From the NCBI GenBank assembly GCA_963769765.1, contig CAVYNA010000006.1:248001-312000 (forward strand): 64,000 nt of DNA, written 5' to 3'. The position numbers were made by a program, and so were the translations under genes. This DNA comes from Bog-756 sp963769765 (GTDB lineage Bacteria > Actinomycetota > Acidimicrobiia > Acidimicrobiales > RAAP-2). This document shows, one piece after another, positions 28,241 through 36,660 of the stretch; position 1 is the first letter of the stretch, and each line of letters starts with the position of its first letter. The notes under the pieces were generated by a model. The model worked only from the letters and a program-made list of their open reading frames with translations, made no database searches and was not told the DNA's origin.

Positions 28241-29485
28241 GTGGTCACCGTGTCCTTCGAGAATTCCGACGTAGTCCGGAGCGCCGTCCGGGTGGAGGGC
28301 TTCCGCGACGACGAGTTCAACTACCAGCTCATCCGCACGCTTGGCGTCGCAGACTACGGCGGATCGACGGTCGGGGAGTGCCTCGCGGTGGTTTCTGAGA
28401 TCGCGGACGGGAGCCCGCGGAGCTGGGCAACCTCGTTCGAGCGGCTGGCCCGCCGGGTGGAGGGCCGGGGCCGGACCTGTCTTGCAGCCGGCCACCGGGT
28501 GAGTGCCCGCGACCACTTCCTCCGGGCGTCGACCTACTACCGGACCGCCGAGTACTACGGCGAAGGCACGGAGGGTGCTGCCGAGCGGTCGGGCGAACGC
28601 AGCGAGGCCTGCTTCGTCGAGGCGGCCGGGCTCCTCGACCCGCCGATCGAGCGCGTCGAGGTCCCCTTCGAAGAGGGGACGCTCCCGGGATACCTGGTCC
28701 GGCCCGCGCGCTCCTCGCCGTCCGCCGGCGAGCGCAAACCGACGATCATCGGTGTCGGCGGCTTCGACTCGAGCGCCGAGGAGCTCTACTTCCACCTTGG
28801 AGCACCGGGTGCAGAACGGGGATGGAACGTCTTCGTCTTCGACGGCCCGGGCCAGCCCGCCTGCATGCGCCGGAGTCCTGCGATGACCTTCCGGGCCGAC
28901 TACGAGCGACCGCTCGGAGCGGTCGTCGACCATCTGCTTGCACGTCCCGACGTCGATCCGGACCGCCTCGCCCTCGTCGGACAGAGCTTCGGCTCCTATT
29001 TCGCCTCCCGGGCGGCGGCGGCCGACCGCCGCGTCCGGGCTCTCGTGGCCAATCCACCGGTCGTGGACATGAGCCGCTATATGGAGGCCTGGGTCGGGTC
29101 CGAGGTGTTCCGCATGTCGCGGGACGTGCGGCCACAGGACGTGATCGGCGTGCCTGAGGACCTCATGCCACGACAGATGCAGTGGGGGATCGCGGCGATC
29201 TGTGACCGGTTCGGGGTCCCTTCATTCCACGCGTGGCGCGACGCGCTCGTCGACTACAGGATCGAAGATCTCGGCGCGATCAGCTGTCCGTCGCTCGCGA
29301 TGATCGGCAGCCGCGAGGGACCCGAGCCCACGGCCCAGTTCGAGGCCTTCCTGGCCGGCGTCGGCGGACCGGTGACACCGGCGGTGTTCACTCCGGACGA
29401 CGGGGCGTCGACCCACTGCCAGTCGGACAACATCAGGCTGTCCGCGCAGGTCCTCTTCGACTGGTTGGATGAGCAGCTCGACTGA
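28241..29485 (+). CDS. Alpha/beta hydrolase with helical N-terminal domain (esterase/peptidase-like)
   Basis: A 414-residue hydrolase. Residues 1 to about 130 form a helical domain (ARDHFLRASTYYRTAEYY), followed by an alpha/beta-hydrolase core with GVGGFDSSAEELYFH, VFDGPGQ, the nucleophile in GQSFGSYFA and a C-terminal His in ASTHCQ. The layout resembles the family of 2,6-dihydroxypseudooxynicotine hydrolase and FrsA-like esterases, which cleave C-C or ester bonds. The start is GTG 28241 just after GAGGAG; GTG 28250 is an alternative. It stands alone between divergent and unrelated units. Confidence 0.87.
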   Translation: MVTVSFENSDVVRSAVRVEGFRDDEFNYQLIRTLGVADYGGSTVGECLAVVSEIADGSPRSWATSFERLARRVEGRGRTCLAAGHRVSARDHFLRASTYYRTAEYYGEGTEGAAERSGERSEACFVEAAGLLDPPIERVEVPFEEGTLPGYLVRPARSSPSAGERKPTIIGVGGFDSSAEELYFHLGAPGAERGWNVFVFDGPGQPACMRRSPAMTFRADYERPLGAVVDHLLARPDVDPDRLALVGQSFGSYFASRAAAADRRVRALVANPPVVDMSRYMEAWVGSEVFRMSRDVRPQDVIGVPEDLMPRQMQWGIAAICDRFGVPSFHAWRDALVDYRIEDLGAISCPSLAMIGSREGPEPTAQFEAFLAGVGGPVTPAVFTPDDGASTHCQSDNIRLSAQVLFDWLDEQLD

Positions 29486-29556
29486 GAGCGGCGCGGGCGC
29501 GACCGGTGGGGGCGACGCCTGAACGACACGCGTGTCATTCGAAAGTCCTGGTGACG

Positions 29557-29572
29557 GGGGACTTCTGGCTCT
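29557..29572. promoter_or_regulatory. DosR-like box
   Basis: GGGGACTTCTGGCTCT contains a complete GGGACT half-site and a partial second half when set against the DosR (DevR) consensus TTSGGGACTWWAGTCCCSAA. A further AAAGTCC half-site in opposite orientation lies at 29542-29548, giving AAGTCC-N10-GGACTT symmetry. A perfect 12-bp palindrome GACACGCGTGTC lies at 29525-29536. The box is 34 bp before ATG 29607, in the 121-bp gap before a gene pair whose mycobacterial relatives belong to the DosR regulon. Confidence 0.5.
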
Positions 29573-29606
29573 GGCGCGCACCGCCGTTCGCGTCAATGGT
29601 GGGCCT

Positions 29607-30953
29607 ATGAGCGTGGGTTCCGTGCTGGTGGATCCGGTAGGTGCGATCGCCCGCGCCGCACGTCCACTGACCGGCGTGGCCGAGGACTTCGACTCCCTGC
29701 TCGACCTGGTCGGCGACCGCAGGCTCGTCCTGATCGGCGAGGCCTCACATGGCACCAGAGAGTTCTACGCCGAGCGCGCCCGTCTCACCCGGCGCCTCGT
29801 CGACGAGCTCGACTTCACCGTGGTCGCCGTGGAGGGCGACTGGCCGGACGCGTACCGGGTCAATCGCTACGTGATGGGCCTCTCGACGGATCGATCCGCT
29901 GACGAGGCGCTCTGCGGGTTCCGTCGGTTCCCCACCTGGATGTGGCGAAACCGCGAGGTGCTCCGATTCGTCGAGTGGCTCCGCTCCCGCAATGACGCGC
30001 AGACACGACCGTCGAGGATGGCCCGCTTCTACGGGCTCGACCTCTACAGCTTGCGCGCGTCGATGGAAGCGGTCATCGAATACCTGGACCGCGTCGACCC
30101 GCCCGAAGCGTTGCGCGCGCGTCAACGGTACGCCTGCTTCGACCATGTCGGTGCCGAAGGAGCGGCCTATGGCTACGCCGTCGCGAGGCGCGACGCGATC
30201 CCGTGCGAGCGCGAGGTCGTCGCGCAGCTTCTCGAGCTCCGCCGCAACTCCGAGGCGTACCTACGACGCGACGGATGGATCGCCGAGGACGAGCAGTTCG
30301 TCGCGGAGCAGAACGCCAGGGTCGTCCGTGACGCCGAGGAGTACTACCACCAGATGTACCGGGCCGAGGTGTCCTCGTGGAACCTCCGCGATCTCCACAT
30401 GGCCGGCACACTCGACGCGCTCATCGACCACCTCGATCGGCGGTCGAAGCCGACCAAGGTCGTCGTCTGGGAGCACAACTCCCACATCGGTGACGCGCGC
30501 GCGACGGCGATGGGCGCCCGGGGTGAGCTCAACGTCGGCCAGCTGACCCGCGAGCACCACGGCGACGACGCCGTGCTGGTCGGCTTCACGACCTACTCCG
30601 GACAGGTGACCGCCGCGTCGGACTGGGGCGCACCGGCAGAGCGCAAGCGGGTGCGGCCGGCGAGGATCGGCAGCCACGAGGCGCTCATGCACAGTGTCGG
30701 CCTGCCGCAATTCTGGGTGGCGACTCGCGAGCGCACGGTCACCGACGCGCTGGACGAGCCACGGCTCGAGCGCGCCATCGGGGTGATCTACCGCCCCGAG
30801 ACCGAGCTCCAGAGCCACTACTTCGAGGCGCGCCTGGCGCAGCAGTTCGACGCGGTCATCCACGTCGACCGCACAGGCGCCGTCGAGCCGCTCGAGCGGA
30901 CGCCATTGTGGGACCGTGGCGAGCCGGCCGAGACGTTCCCGACGGGCTTCTGA
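29607..30953 (+). CDS. Erythromycin-esterase family protein
   Basis: A 448-residue protein of the erythromycin esterase (PF05139) superfamily. Family motifs are LIGEASHGTREFY (with the catalytic-type Glu-His), VAVEGDWPDAYRVNRYV, FRRFPTWMWRN, FYGLDLYSL and VVVWEHNSHIGDARA. True resistance esterases are a minor part of this family; most genomic members have an unknown stress-related role. ATG 29607 follows a DosR-like box. The stop is one base before the ATG of the phosphoribosyltransferase-hydrolase fusion. In Mycobacterium tuberculosis, Rv2030c combines a phosphoribosyltransferase and this domain (from memory), so the pair here looks like a split version. Confidence 0.9.
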   Translation: MSVGSVLVDPVGAIARAARPLTGVAEDFDSLLDLVGDRRLVLIGEASHGTREFYAERARLTRRLVDELDFTVVAVEGDWPDAYRVNRYVMGLSTDRSADEALCGFRRFPTWMWRNREVLRFVEWLRSRNDAQTRPSRMARFYGLDLYSLRASMEAVIEYLDRVDPPEALRARQRYACFDHVGAEGAAYGYAVARRDAIPCEREVVAQLLELRRNSEAYLRRDGWIAEDEQFVAEQNARVVRDAEEYYHQMYRAEVSSWNLRDLHMAGTLDALIDHLDRRSKPTKVVVWEHNSHIGDARATAMGARGELNVGQLTREHHGDDAVLVGFTTYSGQVTAASDWGAPAERKRVRPARIGSHEALMHSVGLPQFWVATRERTVTDALDEPRLERAIGVIYRPETELQSHYFEARLAQQFDAVIHVDRTGAVEPLERTPLWDRGEPAETFPTGF

Positions 30954-30954
30954 G

Positions 30955-32349
30955 ATGGCCTTCGCCGCGGCCAGCGAGCGGGTCCACCCGTCGTTCAGGG
31001 ACCGGCGCGAGGCGGGACGCCTGCTGGCCGAACGGGTCGCCGGCCTCCGGGCGGAGTCGCCCGTCGTCCTCGGACTGCCGAGGGGCGGCGTCCCGGTGGC
31101 CGCCGAGGTGGCCCGAGCGCTACGCGCCCCCCTCGACGTGATCGTCGTGCGGAAGCTCGGTGTGCCGTACCAACCCGAGCTCGGATTCGGTGCGATCGGC
31201 GAAGGGGACGTGCGGCTGCTCGACGACGACCTCGTTCGCCAGACCGGACTGTCGTCCCGCGAGGTCGAGGCGGTCGCACGGCGCGAGCAAGACGAGCTCG
31301 CACGACGGGTCGCGCGGTATCGCCACGGGCGGGCACCGATCCCGATCAGGGGTCGGACGGTCGTGATCGTCGACGACGGCCTCGCGACGGGCGGCACGGC
31401 CGCCGTCGCCGTGCGCGTCGCCCGCGAGCTGGGTGCCCGACGAGTCGTGGTCGCCGTGCCGGTCGCACCTCCCGAGACGATCGTGCGCCTCCGCGCCGAG
31501 GCGGACGACGTCATCAGTCTGCTCACGCCCGCGCGGTTCGTCGCGGTCGGTCAGTGGTACGACGATTTCGACCAGACCTCGGACGAAGAGGTCGCCCGGC
31601 TCCTCGAAGGCCCCGGTTTCGCACCCCGCCCGCCGGGCCGCACCGGACCGGAACCTGGTGAGCCATGGCGTGGCGAGACGATCGTCACCGTGGACGGCGT
31701 CGCGCTCCCGGCAAGTGCCGACCTGCCACCCGGTGCCCGGGGCGTGATCCTGTTCGCACACGGGAGCGGAAGCAGTCGCAACAGTCCGAGGAACCGCGAG
31801 ATGGCACGAATCCTCCGCGGGCACCGGTTCGGGACCGTTCTCTTCGACCTGCTCACGGTCGACGAGGCCGCCGACCGCGCGCGCCGGTTCGACGTCGAGC
31901 TCCTCGGCCGACGTCTTGCGGAAGTGACTCGCTGGGCCCGGTCGCGGCCGGAGCTCTCGGGATTGCCGATCGGCTACTTCGGGGCGAGCACGGGAGCGGC
32001 GGCGGCACTGTGGGCCGCAGCGGAGCCCGGCAGCCAGGTGGCGGCGGTGGTCTCGCGCGGCGGACGGCCCGATCTCGCCGGCTCGCGTCTCGAGGCGGTT
32101 CGTGCGCCGACCCTCCTCATCGTGGGTGGCGCCGACGAGCCCGTCCTCGCGCTCAACCGCGTCGCGGCGTCCCACCTCCGGTGTACGAACCGCCTCACGG
32201 TCGTACCGGGCGCGACCCACCTGTTCGAGGAGCCGGGCGCGCTCGATCAGGTGGCGGCGCTTGCGGCGGGGTGGTTCGGTGAGCATCTCGGCGGGCAGGG
32301 AAGCGGCCGGGCGCATGCCAGTCTGGAGCACCGGGCGCAGTCTGCGTAG
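30955..32349 (+). CDS. Phosphoribosyltransferase-alpha/beta hydrolase fusion
   Basis: A 464-residue two-domain protein. Residues 1 to about 215 are a type I phosphoribosyltransferase fold with the PRPP loop VVIVDDGLATGGTA and the N-terminal VLGLPRGGVPVAAEVA. Residues about 235-450 are a dienelactone-hydrolase-like alpha/beta hydrolase with LFAHGSGSSRNSPRN, the nucleophile in FGASTGAAAAL, the acid in GGADEPVLALN and the His in GATHLFEEPG. It resembles what I remember of M. tuberculosis Rv0571c. It is translated with the preceding erythromycin-esterase gene (one-base gap). Substrate and product are unknown. Confidence 0.9.
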   Translation: MAFAAASERVHPSFRDRREAGRLLAERVAGLRAESPVVLGLPRGGVPVAAEVARALRAPLDVIVVRKLGVPYQPELGFGAIGEGDVRLLDDDLVRQTGLSSREVEAVARREQDELARRVARYRHGRAPIPIRGRTVVIVDDGLATGGTAAVAVRVARELGARRVVVAVPVAPPETIVRLRAEADDVISLLTPARFVAVGQWYDDFDQTSDEEVARLLEGPGFAPRPPGRTGPEPGEPWRGETIVTVDGVALPASADLPPGARGVILFAHGSGSSRNSPRNREMARILRGHRFGTVLFDLLTVDEAADRARRFDVELLGRRLAEVTRWARSRPELSGLPIGYFGASTGAAAALWAAAEPGSQVAAVVSRGGRPDLAGSRLEAVRAPTLLIVGGADEPVLALNRVAASHLRCTNRLTVVPGATHLFEEPGALDQVAALAAGWFGEHLGGQGSGRAHASLEHRAQSA

Positions 32350-32370
32350 ACGGCGCGTCGGATCACGCGA

Positions 32371-33261
32371 TTACTCGCCGGCGCCGGCGCCGGCGCCGGT
32401 CACCGAGAGGCGGGGTTGCCGCGACACGGCGAGGGCCGACTCGAGCACGGCGGAAGCGTTGGTGGAGGTGTCCTCGCGGACGCCGACGATCGGGGTGAGC
32501 GAAGCCCACCCGTCCGCCATCAGCGCCGCGTCCGAACCGGGGATGAGTTCTTCGCGCTCGGCTCGCCGTTCCGACCGGTCCCCCTGCCCGCGGAGGTTCA
32601 ACGTGATCACCCCTGCCGTGCGATCGATCGCCGGACCTGCGACCGGTTCGGCCGTGCGTTCGGGGCGGACCGATCGGATCAGCCCGATCCCCGCGATCGC
32701 ACCGTGGCGGACGCCCTTCAGCTGCTCGAGAGGAACGGCCGGGACGTTGAGGTTGAAGACGCAGAGCTCGTCGGACGCGGCGAGGACCGGGACCATGCCG
32801 ACCGCAAGTGTGACGGCGGTTCCCCACGGCACCGGCTCCTCGGACCAGGCCATCGAGACGGCGAGGCCCCGGACGCCGAACTGCGCGGCGGTCAAGGTTG
32901 CGCCGACGGTGCCAGAGTGGAGGACCGACCGCCCGGCGTTCATCCCTTCGTTGATTCCCGACACCACGAAGTCCGGCCGAGGACCGAAACCGTCGATGCA
33001 GGCCAGGATCACCGCGAGCGACGGCGGCCCGTCGATGCCGTAGATCGGGACTCCGGTGAGTCCCGGGATGTCGACACTCTCGAACGGGATGGCCTCCCGC
33101 TCGTAGACGGCTCCCACGGCCGCGCTCGCGCCACTGTGGTTGGTCAGCGGCGCGGCGACGACCAGCTCGTGATCGCCCGCGAAGGCGGTGGCGAGCCCGC
33201 GGGAGAGCGCGGCGAGTCCGGGGGCGAAGACGCCGTCGTCGTTGGTGATCAGGATGCGCAT
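32371..33261 (-). CDS. surE: 5'/3'-nucleotidase SurE
   Basis: A 296-residue SurE. The metal site is Asp8-Asp9 in ITNDDG, the Ser/Asn motif is in TNHSGASAA, and VVSGINEGMNAG and HSGTVGATLTAA follow in the usual order. It dephosphorylates nucleoside monophosphates and is linked to stationary-phase survival. The C terminus ends in a GAGAGAGE tail coded by a short GC hexamer repeat. Start ATG 33261. It converges on the fusion gene with 21 bp between stops. Confidence 0.93.
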   Translation of the reverse strand: MRILITNDDGVFAPGLAALSRGLATAFAGDHELVVAAPLTNHSGASAAVGAVYEREAIPFESVDIPGLTGVPIYGIDGPPSLAVILACIDGFGPRPDFVVSGINEGMNAGRSVLHSGTVGATLTAAQFGVRGLAVSMAWSEEPVPWGTAVTLAVGMVPVLAASDELCVFNLNVPAVPLEQLKGVRHGAIAGIGLIRSVRPERTAEPVAGPAIDRTAGVITLNLRGQGDRSERRAEREELIPGSDAALMADGWASLTPIVGVREDTSTNASAVLESALAVSRQPRLSVTGAGAGAGE

Positions 33262-33429
33262 GGTTGGAGTTCGGGTCGGGGGCCGTCCTGGTGCACAGCG
33301 CGACAGCGTGCTCGGTGGGAGCGTGCCCCTCGGGCCGGACCGGCCTCATCGCCTACCATACCGGGCGGCGCGTGCTGTCCCCGGGCACACCCGAGTTCGC
33401 GGATCGTTCACGCGCCACTCCGCACGCCG

Positions 33430-34377
33430 ATGCCACCCAACGAAGCTGCCGACCAGCGTCCCGCCGAAACCACTGCCGCCACTGGTGACCAGTGGGTGAT
33501 CGGGCACGGTCACCAGCGTGCGGTCGTCACCGAGGTCGGGGCGACGCTGCGCTCGTTCACCGTCGACGACCTCCCGGTGCTCGACGGGTTCGGACCGGAC
33601 GAGTGGAGCCACGGTGGACGTGGCCAGGTTCTGGCGCCGTGGCCGAACCGGCTCGGCGACGGTCGCTACACCTTCGAGGGGGTCGAGGCGCAGGCGCCGC
33701 TCGACGAACCGTCCCGGGGGAACGCCATCCACGGACTCGTCCGCTGGAGGTCCTGGCGGATGGCGGGACGCGCCCAGAACCGGGTCAGCATGGAGTGCGA
33801 GCTCCGACCCTCCCCCGGCTACCCCTTCTCGCTGCGGCTCTCGATCGAGTACCGCCTGGGTCGTGACGGGCTCACCGTGACGGCGGACGCCGAGAACATC
33901 GGAGCGTGCAATTTGCCCGTCGGCCTCGGGTTCCACCCGTACCTGACCGTGGGGACGGCCACCGTCGACGAGCTGCACCTGACCGTGCCGGCACGGACCC
34001 GCGTGACGACCGACGAGCGCGGCCTCCCCGACGGTCGGCGTCCTGTCGCGGGGACGCCGTTCGACTTCATGGGCGGGAACGTGATCGGTGGGCTCCGGCT
34101 GGATACCGCCTTCACCGACCTGGTGCGCGACGCGGACGGTCGGGCACGCGTCGAGCTGTACGACCCCCAAAGTGATCGCAAGGTGATCCTCTGGGTGGAC
34201 GAGCGGTTCCGCTTCCTCATGATCTACTCGGGCGACACGCTCGGACCCGATGCCCGCCGGCGGTCACTCGCCGTCGAGCCGATGACCTGCCCGCCGGACG
34301 CGTTGCGCTCCGGGGACGTCGACGTCCTCCGGCCCCGTGAGCGGTGGACGTCCTCGTGGGGAATCACGCCGGGTTGA
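33430..34377 (+). CDS. Aldose 1-epimerase-like protein (galactose mutarotase family)
   Basis: A 315-residue mutarotase-fold protein. Motifs are VLAPWPNRLGDGRYTF (family motif PxxNR), NAIHGLVRWRSWRM (substrate His), VGLGFHPYLTVG (second His) and SLAVEPMTCPPDALRSGD (catalytic Glu in EPMT). It would interconvert alpha and beta anomers of hexoses or handle a hexose-phosphate. The start ATG 33430 gives an 18-residue polar lead. The longer open frame through surE is antisense and rejected. The next gene begins 29 bp downstream. Confidence 0.9.
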   Translation: MPPNEAADQRPAETTAATGDQWVIGHGHQRAVVTEVGATLRSFTVDDLPVLDGFGPDEWSHGGRGQVLAPWPNRLGDGRYTFEGVEAQAPLDEPSRGNAIHGLVRWRSWRMAGRAQNRVSMECELRPSPGYPFSLRLSIEYRLGRDGLTVTADAENIGACNLPVGLGFHPYLTVGTATVDELHLTVPARTRVTTDERGLPDGRRPVAGTPFDFMGGNVIGGLRLDTAFTDLVRDADGRARVELYDPQSDRKVILWVDERFRFLMIYSGDTLGPDARRRSLAVEPMTCPPDALRSGDVDVLRPRERWTSSWGITPG

Positions 34378-34406
34378 GCGGCGCCGGGTCGGAGCGAGCG
34401 CACGTC

Positions 34407-35219
34407 ATGGAGCTCAAGGTCGTCCGGTACGAGGTGACCGACGGGATCGCGCTGGTCACCCTCGACCGACCGGACCGGCTCAACGCCTGGACCGGTCGCA
34501 TGCACACCGAGTACCGATGGGTGCTCGCCGAGGCCGACCGCGACCCGGGCGTGCGGGTGATCGTCGTCACGGGAGCGGGCCGGGCGTTCTGCGCCGGCGC
34601 CGACAGCGGCGCGCTCGCCGGCCACGTCGAGCGGGGCGGCTACGACCCGGGCACCCCTGCCGACCTGGCCCGGCCGGGATTCGATGTCGACCCTCGCTTC
34701 GATGCCGACTTCGCCTATCACTTCGGACTCGGCAAGCCGGTGATCGCCGCAGTCAATGGGCCCGCCGCCGGCGTGGGCTTCGTCCTCGCGTGCTACTGCG
34801 ACCTCCGCTTCGCGGCGGCGGGCGCCAAGCTCACCACCTCGCACGGGAAGCTCGGACTCCCGGCGGAGTACGGACTCTCGTGGCTGCTGCCCCGGCTGAT
34901 CGGCCTGACCCGTGCAAACGACCTGCTCCTCTCGAGCCGGGTGGTCCTCGCTGAAGAGGCGGCCCAGCTCGGCCTGGTCAACGAGGTCGTCGAGAGCGAA
35001 CGGCTCATGGAGCGGGTGATGGCCTATGCGGGCGAGCTCGCGAAGACCGTCTCGCCGGCATCGCTCCGCGCGACGCGCCACCAGATCTATGCGGACCTCC
35101 ACGGCGGCGCAGCCGATTCGGTGACGCGCGCGCAGGAACTGATGGAGGAGATGATGACGGGACCCGACTTCGCCGAAGGGGTCGCTGCACTTCGGGAAAA
35201 ACGCCCTCCGCACTTCTGA
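34407..35219 (+). CDS. Enoyl-CoA hydratase/isomerase family protein
   Basis: A 270-residue crotonase-fold protein. GIALVTLDRPDRLNAW opens the fold, GRAFCAGADSGAL is the first oxyanion loop, PVIAAVNGPAAGVGFVLA the second, and FPE-like KLGLPAEYGLSWLLPRLIG holds the region of the catalytic Glu. The C terminus keeps YADLHGG and MMTGPDFAEGVAALREKR. It hydrates or isomerises enoyl-CoA in fatty-acid or related catabolism. ATG 34407 with a GGAG site is preferred over the frame's earlier GTG at 34344, which would overlap the epimerase. Confidence 0.92.
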   Translation: MELKVVRYEVTDGIALVTLDRPDRLNAWTGRMHTEYRWVLAEADRDPGVRVIVVTGAGRAFCAGADSGALAGHVERGGYDPGTPADLARPGFDVDPRFDADFAYHFGLGKPVIAAVNGPAAGVGFVLACYCDLRFAAAGAKLTTSHGKLGLPAEYGLSWLLPRLIGLTRANDLLLSSRVVLAEEAAQLGLVNEVVESERLMERVMAYAGELAKTVSPASLRATRHQIYADLHGGAADSVTRAQELMEEMMTGPDFAEGVAALREKRPPHF

Positions 35220-35253
35220 GGCGCGCCGGCGGCGGTGCCGGCCCGCCGACCGG

Positions 35254-35553
35254 TCAGTCCCCGCCCGTCGAGACGAACACCCTCCAGATCGCGTCGATGT
35301 TCGCCGCCTGTGAAGGGCGATCGCTGCCGGGTCGGACAGGTGCGAGGTCGTCTTCGGCGAGAGGAGCCAGCTCGAATGGCCCGATGGAGAGTGACTGAGG
35401 GGGCGGGTCCTTCGTCTCGACCCCGGCATCTCGCACCAGGGCGGTCGGGGTGCCGTTGGAGAACCAACGGGCCTCGTGCAGCCGGAACGGGTCGACACAC
35501 CAGCCCTGTGCCCTTTGGTGGTGCCGGTCCAGTCGCCGAGATGTCCGGTCCAT
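35254..35553 (-). CDS. Conserved actinobacterial hypothetical protein
   Basis: A 99-residue protein with the block GWCVDPFRLHEARWFSNG followed by TPTALVRDAGVETKDPPP. I associate this pattern with a short conserved family of unknown function (DP[YF]..HE.RWFS.G.PT.LVRD.G.E..D.PP). The ATG at 35553 lies six bases after TAAACT with a GTGACA -35 at 17-bp spacing, one of the clearest promoters in the window. That strongly supports it being expressed, probably as a leaderless mRNA. No function can be assigned. Confidence 0.8.
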   Translation of the reverse strand: MDRTSRRLDRHHQRAQGWCVDPFRLHEARWFSNGTPTALVRDAGVETKDPPPQSLSIGPFELAPLAEDDLAPVRPGSDRPSQAANIDAIWRVFVSTGGD

Positions 35554-35559
35554 GGGGTC

Positions 35560-35588
35560 AGTTTACCTGACGTTTACTTCGATGTCAC
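35560..35588 (-). promoter_or_regulatory. Sigma-70-type promoter, leaderless
   Basis: On the minus strand a GTGACA -35 (35583-35588), a 17-bp spacer and a TAAACT -10 (35560-35565) lead to ATG 35553 six bases later. Confidence 0.65.
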
Positions 35589-36013
35589 GATTCGTTCATG
35601 TTTTGTCCATCTTCCAGGGTCAAGGTGACGATCAGCTGAGCGAAGCTGCCCCGTATCCGTCGTGCCTGCCTTCTTGTGGAGCGGGCATCCGCGAACGTGG
35701 ATCCGCTCGTCAAGCGGTAGGCCGAGGCGTTCACAAACGAGTGCAGCTTGTGGGACTGCACGCCACAGGACGCAATGAGCGCCCATCGCAGGCTCCGGCG
35801 TCGTCCCGTCGTGAACTCGGCGCGCCGGAAGGCAAATTGGTACTCCGAGTGCAGCCCCGCCAGGTAGATGAACGCCAGCAGCCCCACCGTCAGCCACAGG
35901 GGCAGGAGGAAACGCCACGCGAGGCCACTGTGGCCGATGGCGTCCCAGCGTGTCGCAATCGAAGTGATCTCGAAGGCGATGTGACGGGACCCCGATCGTT
36001 GAGCGACCCGCAA
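35585..36013 (-). CDS. Possible small membrane protein in a lower-GC stretch
   Basis: An open frame of 142 codons with one convincing membrane segment (FLLPLWLTVGLLAFIYLAGL) and a basic remainder. The only start at its 5' end is TTG with no ribosome site. The surrounding DNA appears lower in GC than the flanks and the codon pattern is not clearly coding. It may be a real accessory gene, a decayed one, or chance. No family is recognised. Confidence 0.33.
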   Translation of the reverse strand: MRVAQRSGSRHIAFEITSIATRWDAIGHSGLAWRFLLPLWLTVGLLAFIYLAGLHSEYQFAFRRAEFTTGRRRSLRWALIASCGVQSHKLHSFVNASAYRLTSGSTFADARSTRRQARRIRGSFAQLIVTLTLEDGQNMNES

Positions 36014-36040
36014 AGCGAGCCGTAGCTGTTGTTGGTGTAG

Positions 36041-36214
36041 CTAGGCAACGACGAACTCGACCGGGGTGTCGAAGTCATTCGCGTCGATGGTCCGAGCGGG
36101 GCGGTACACGCCACACGTGTCGACGTGGGCGGCGCTGGGTGCGCTTGTGGCGGGTGGGCCATCGGAACCCCGATCCTGAGCCCTTAGGCGTGTCCGCACT
36201 CGCGAAAGCTGCAT
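36041..36214 (-). CDS. Possible 57-aa small ORF
   Basis: ATG 36214 to TAG 36041 on the minus strand. The last 25 residues (VDTCGVYRPARTIDANDF and then DTPVEFVVA) have a protein-like composition, whereas the first 30 are low-complexity (Arg, Ser, Pro, Ala). There is no ribosome site or good -10. It could be the 3' end of a decayed gene. Together with the neighbouring ORFs it is what I can see in the 36.0-36.27 kb gap. Confidence 0.28.
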   Translation of the reverse strand: MQLSRVRTRLRAQDRGSDGPPATSAPSAAHVDTCGVYRPARTIDANDFDTPVEFVVA

Positions 36215-36270
36215 ACGCCCGGAATGGCATCTCGGGGATAGCCGACCGAGCTGCTATCCGGGCATAGGTA

Positions 36271-36660
36271 CTACCAGCGTGGTTCGTCTACCCAGTCTCT
36301 CAGCGCAGCTCCAAACAGCGTGCCGAGGCGGTACCGGACCCAGCGTCGCTCCTCGGTTGGCAACTCCTCACGGTCTGCGAAAGCGAGGACGGTGAGGGCA
36401 GCCCCGGCATACTCCAGCGGTTCGATTCGCACCTCAACGCTGGAGACATGCGGGTCGACCCACGGCTGGAATATCACCCCAACAGGCCGTTGAGCAGCAA
36501 CGACCTTGGGCTCTAACTCGTCTTTCAGCAGTGATAGCCAACGCCCATGCTGATCGACAAGCGCCTCGTTCATGACCCACGGCGGTGGGGCGTATTTCCA
36601 CCGCCGTCGAACAACGACATGCCCGTCTGGAGACTTCCACGGAGGTTGCTGCTTGCTCAC
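36271..36660 (-). CDS. Hypothetical protein
   Basis: A 129-residue protein of unrecognised family. It has a basic, Pro/Trp-rich N terminus (KQQPPWKSPDGHVVVRRRWK, YAPPPWVMNEALVDQHGRWL) and a strand-helix remainder (VSSVEVRIEPLEYAGAALTV). It ends FGAALRDWVDEPRW. GTG 36660 is preceded eight bases upstream by TAACCT on the minus strand, fitting the leaderless start pattern in this genome and supporting expression. It lies in the lower-GC accessory stretch left of tRNA-Lys. Confidence 0.6.
   Translation of the reverse strand: MSKQQPPWKSPDGHVVVRRRWKYAPPPWVMNEALVDQHGRWLSLLKDELEPKVVAAQRPVGVIFQPWVDPHVSSVEVRIEPLEYAGAALTVLAFADREELPTEERRWVRYRLGTLFGAALRDWVDEPRW

Noticed and set aside
29607..30953. Antibiotic-resistance call (macrolide esterase)
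   Set aside because: The family name comes from Ere enzymes, but the gene context (PRT-hydrolase fusion, DosR-like box) and the breadth of the family do not support a macrolide resistance function.
32416..33429. N-terminal extension of the aldose-epimerase frame across surE
   Set aside because: It is antisense to SurE, which has all its motifs. The epimerase fold begins after ATG 33430.
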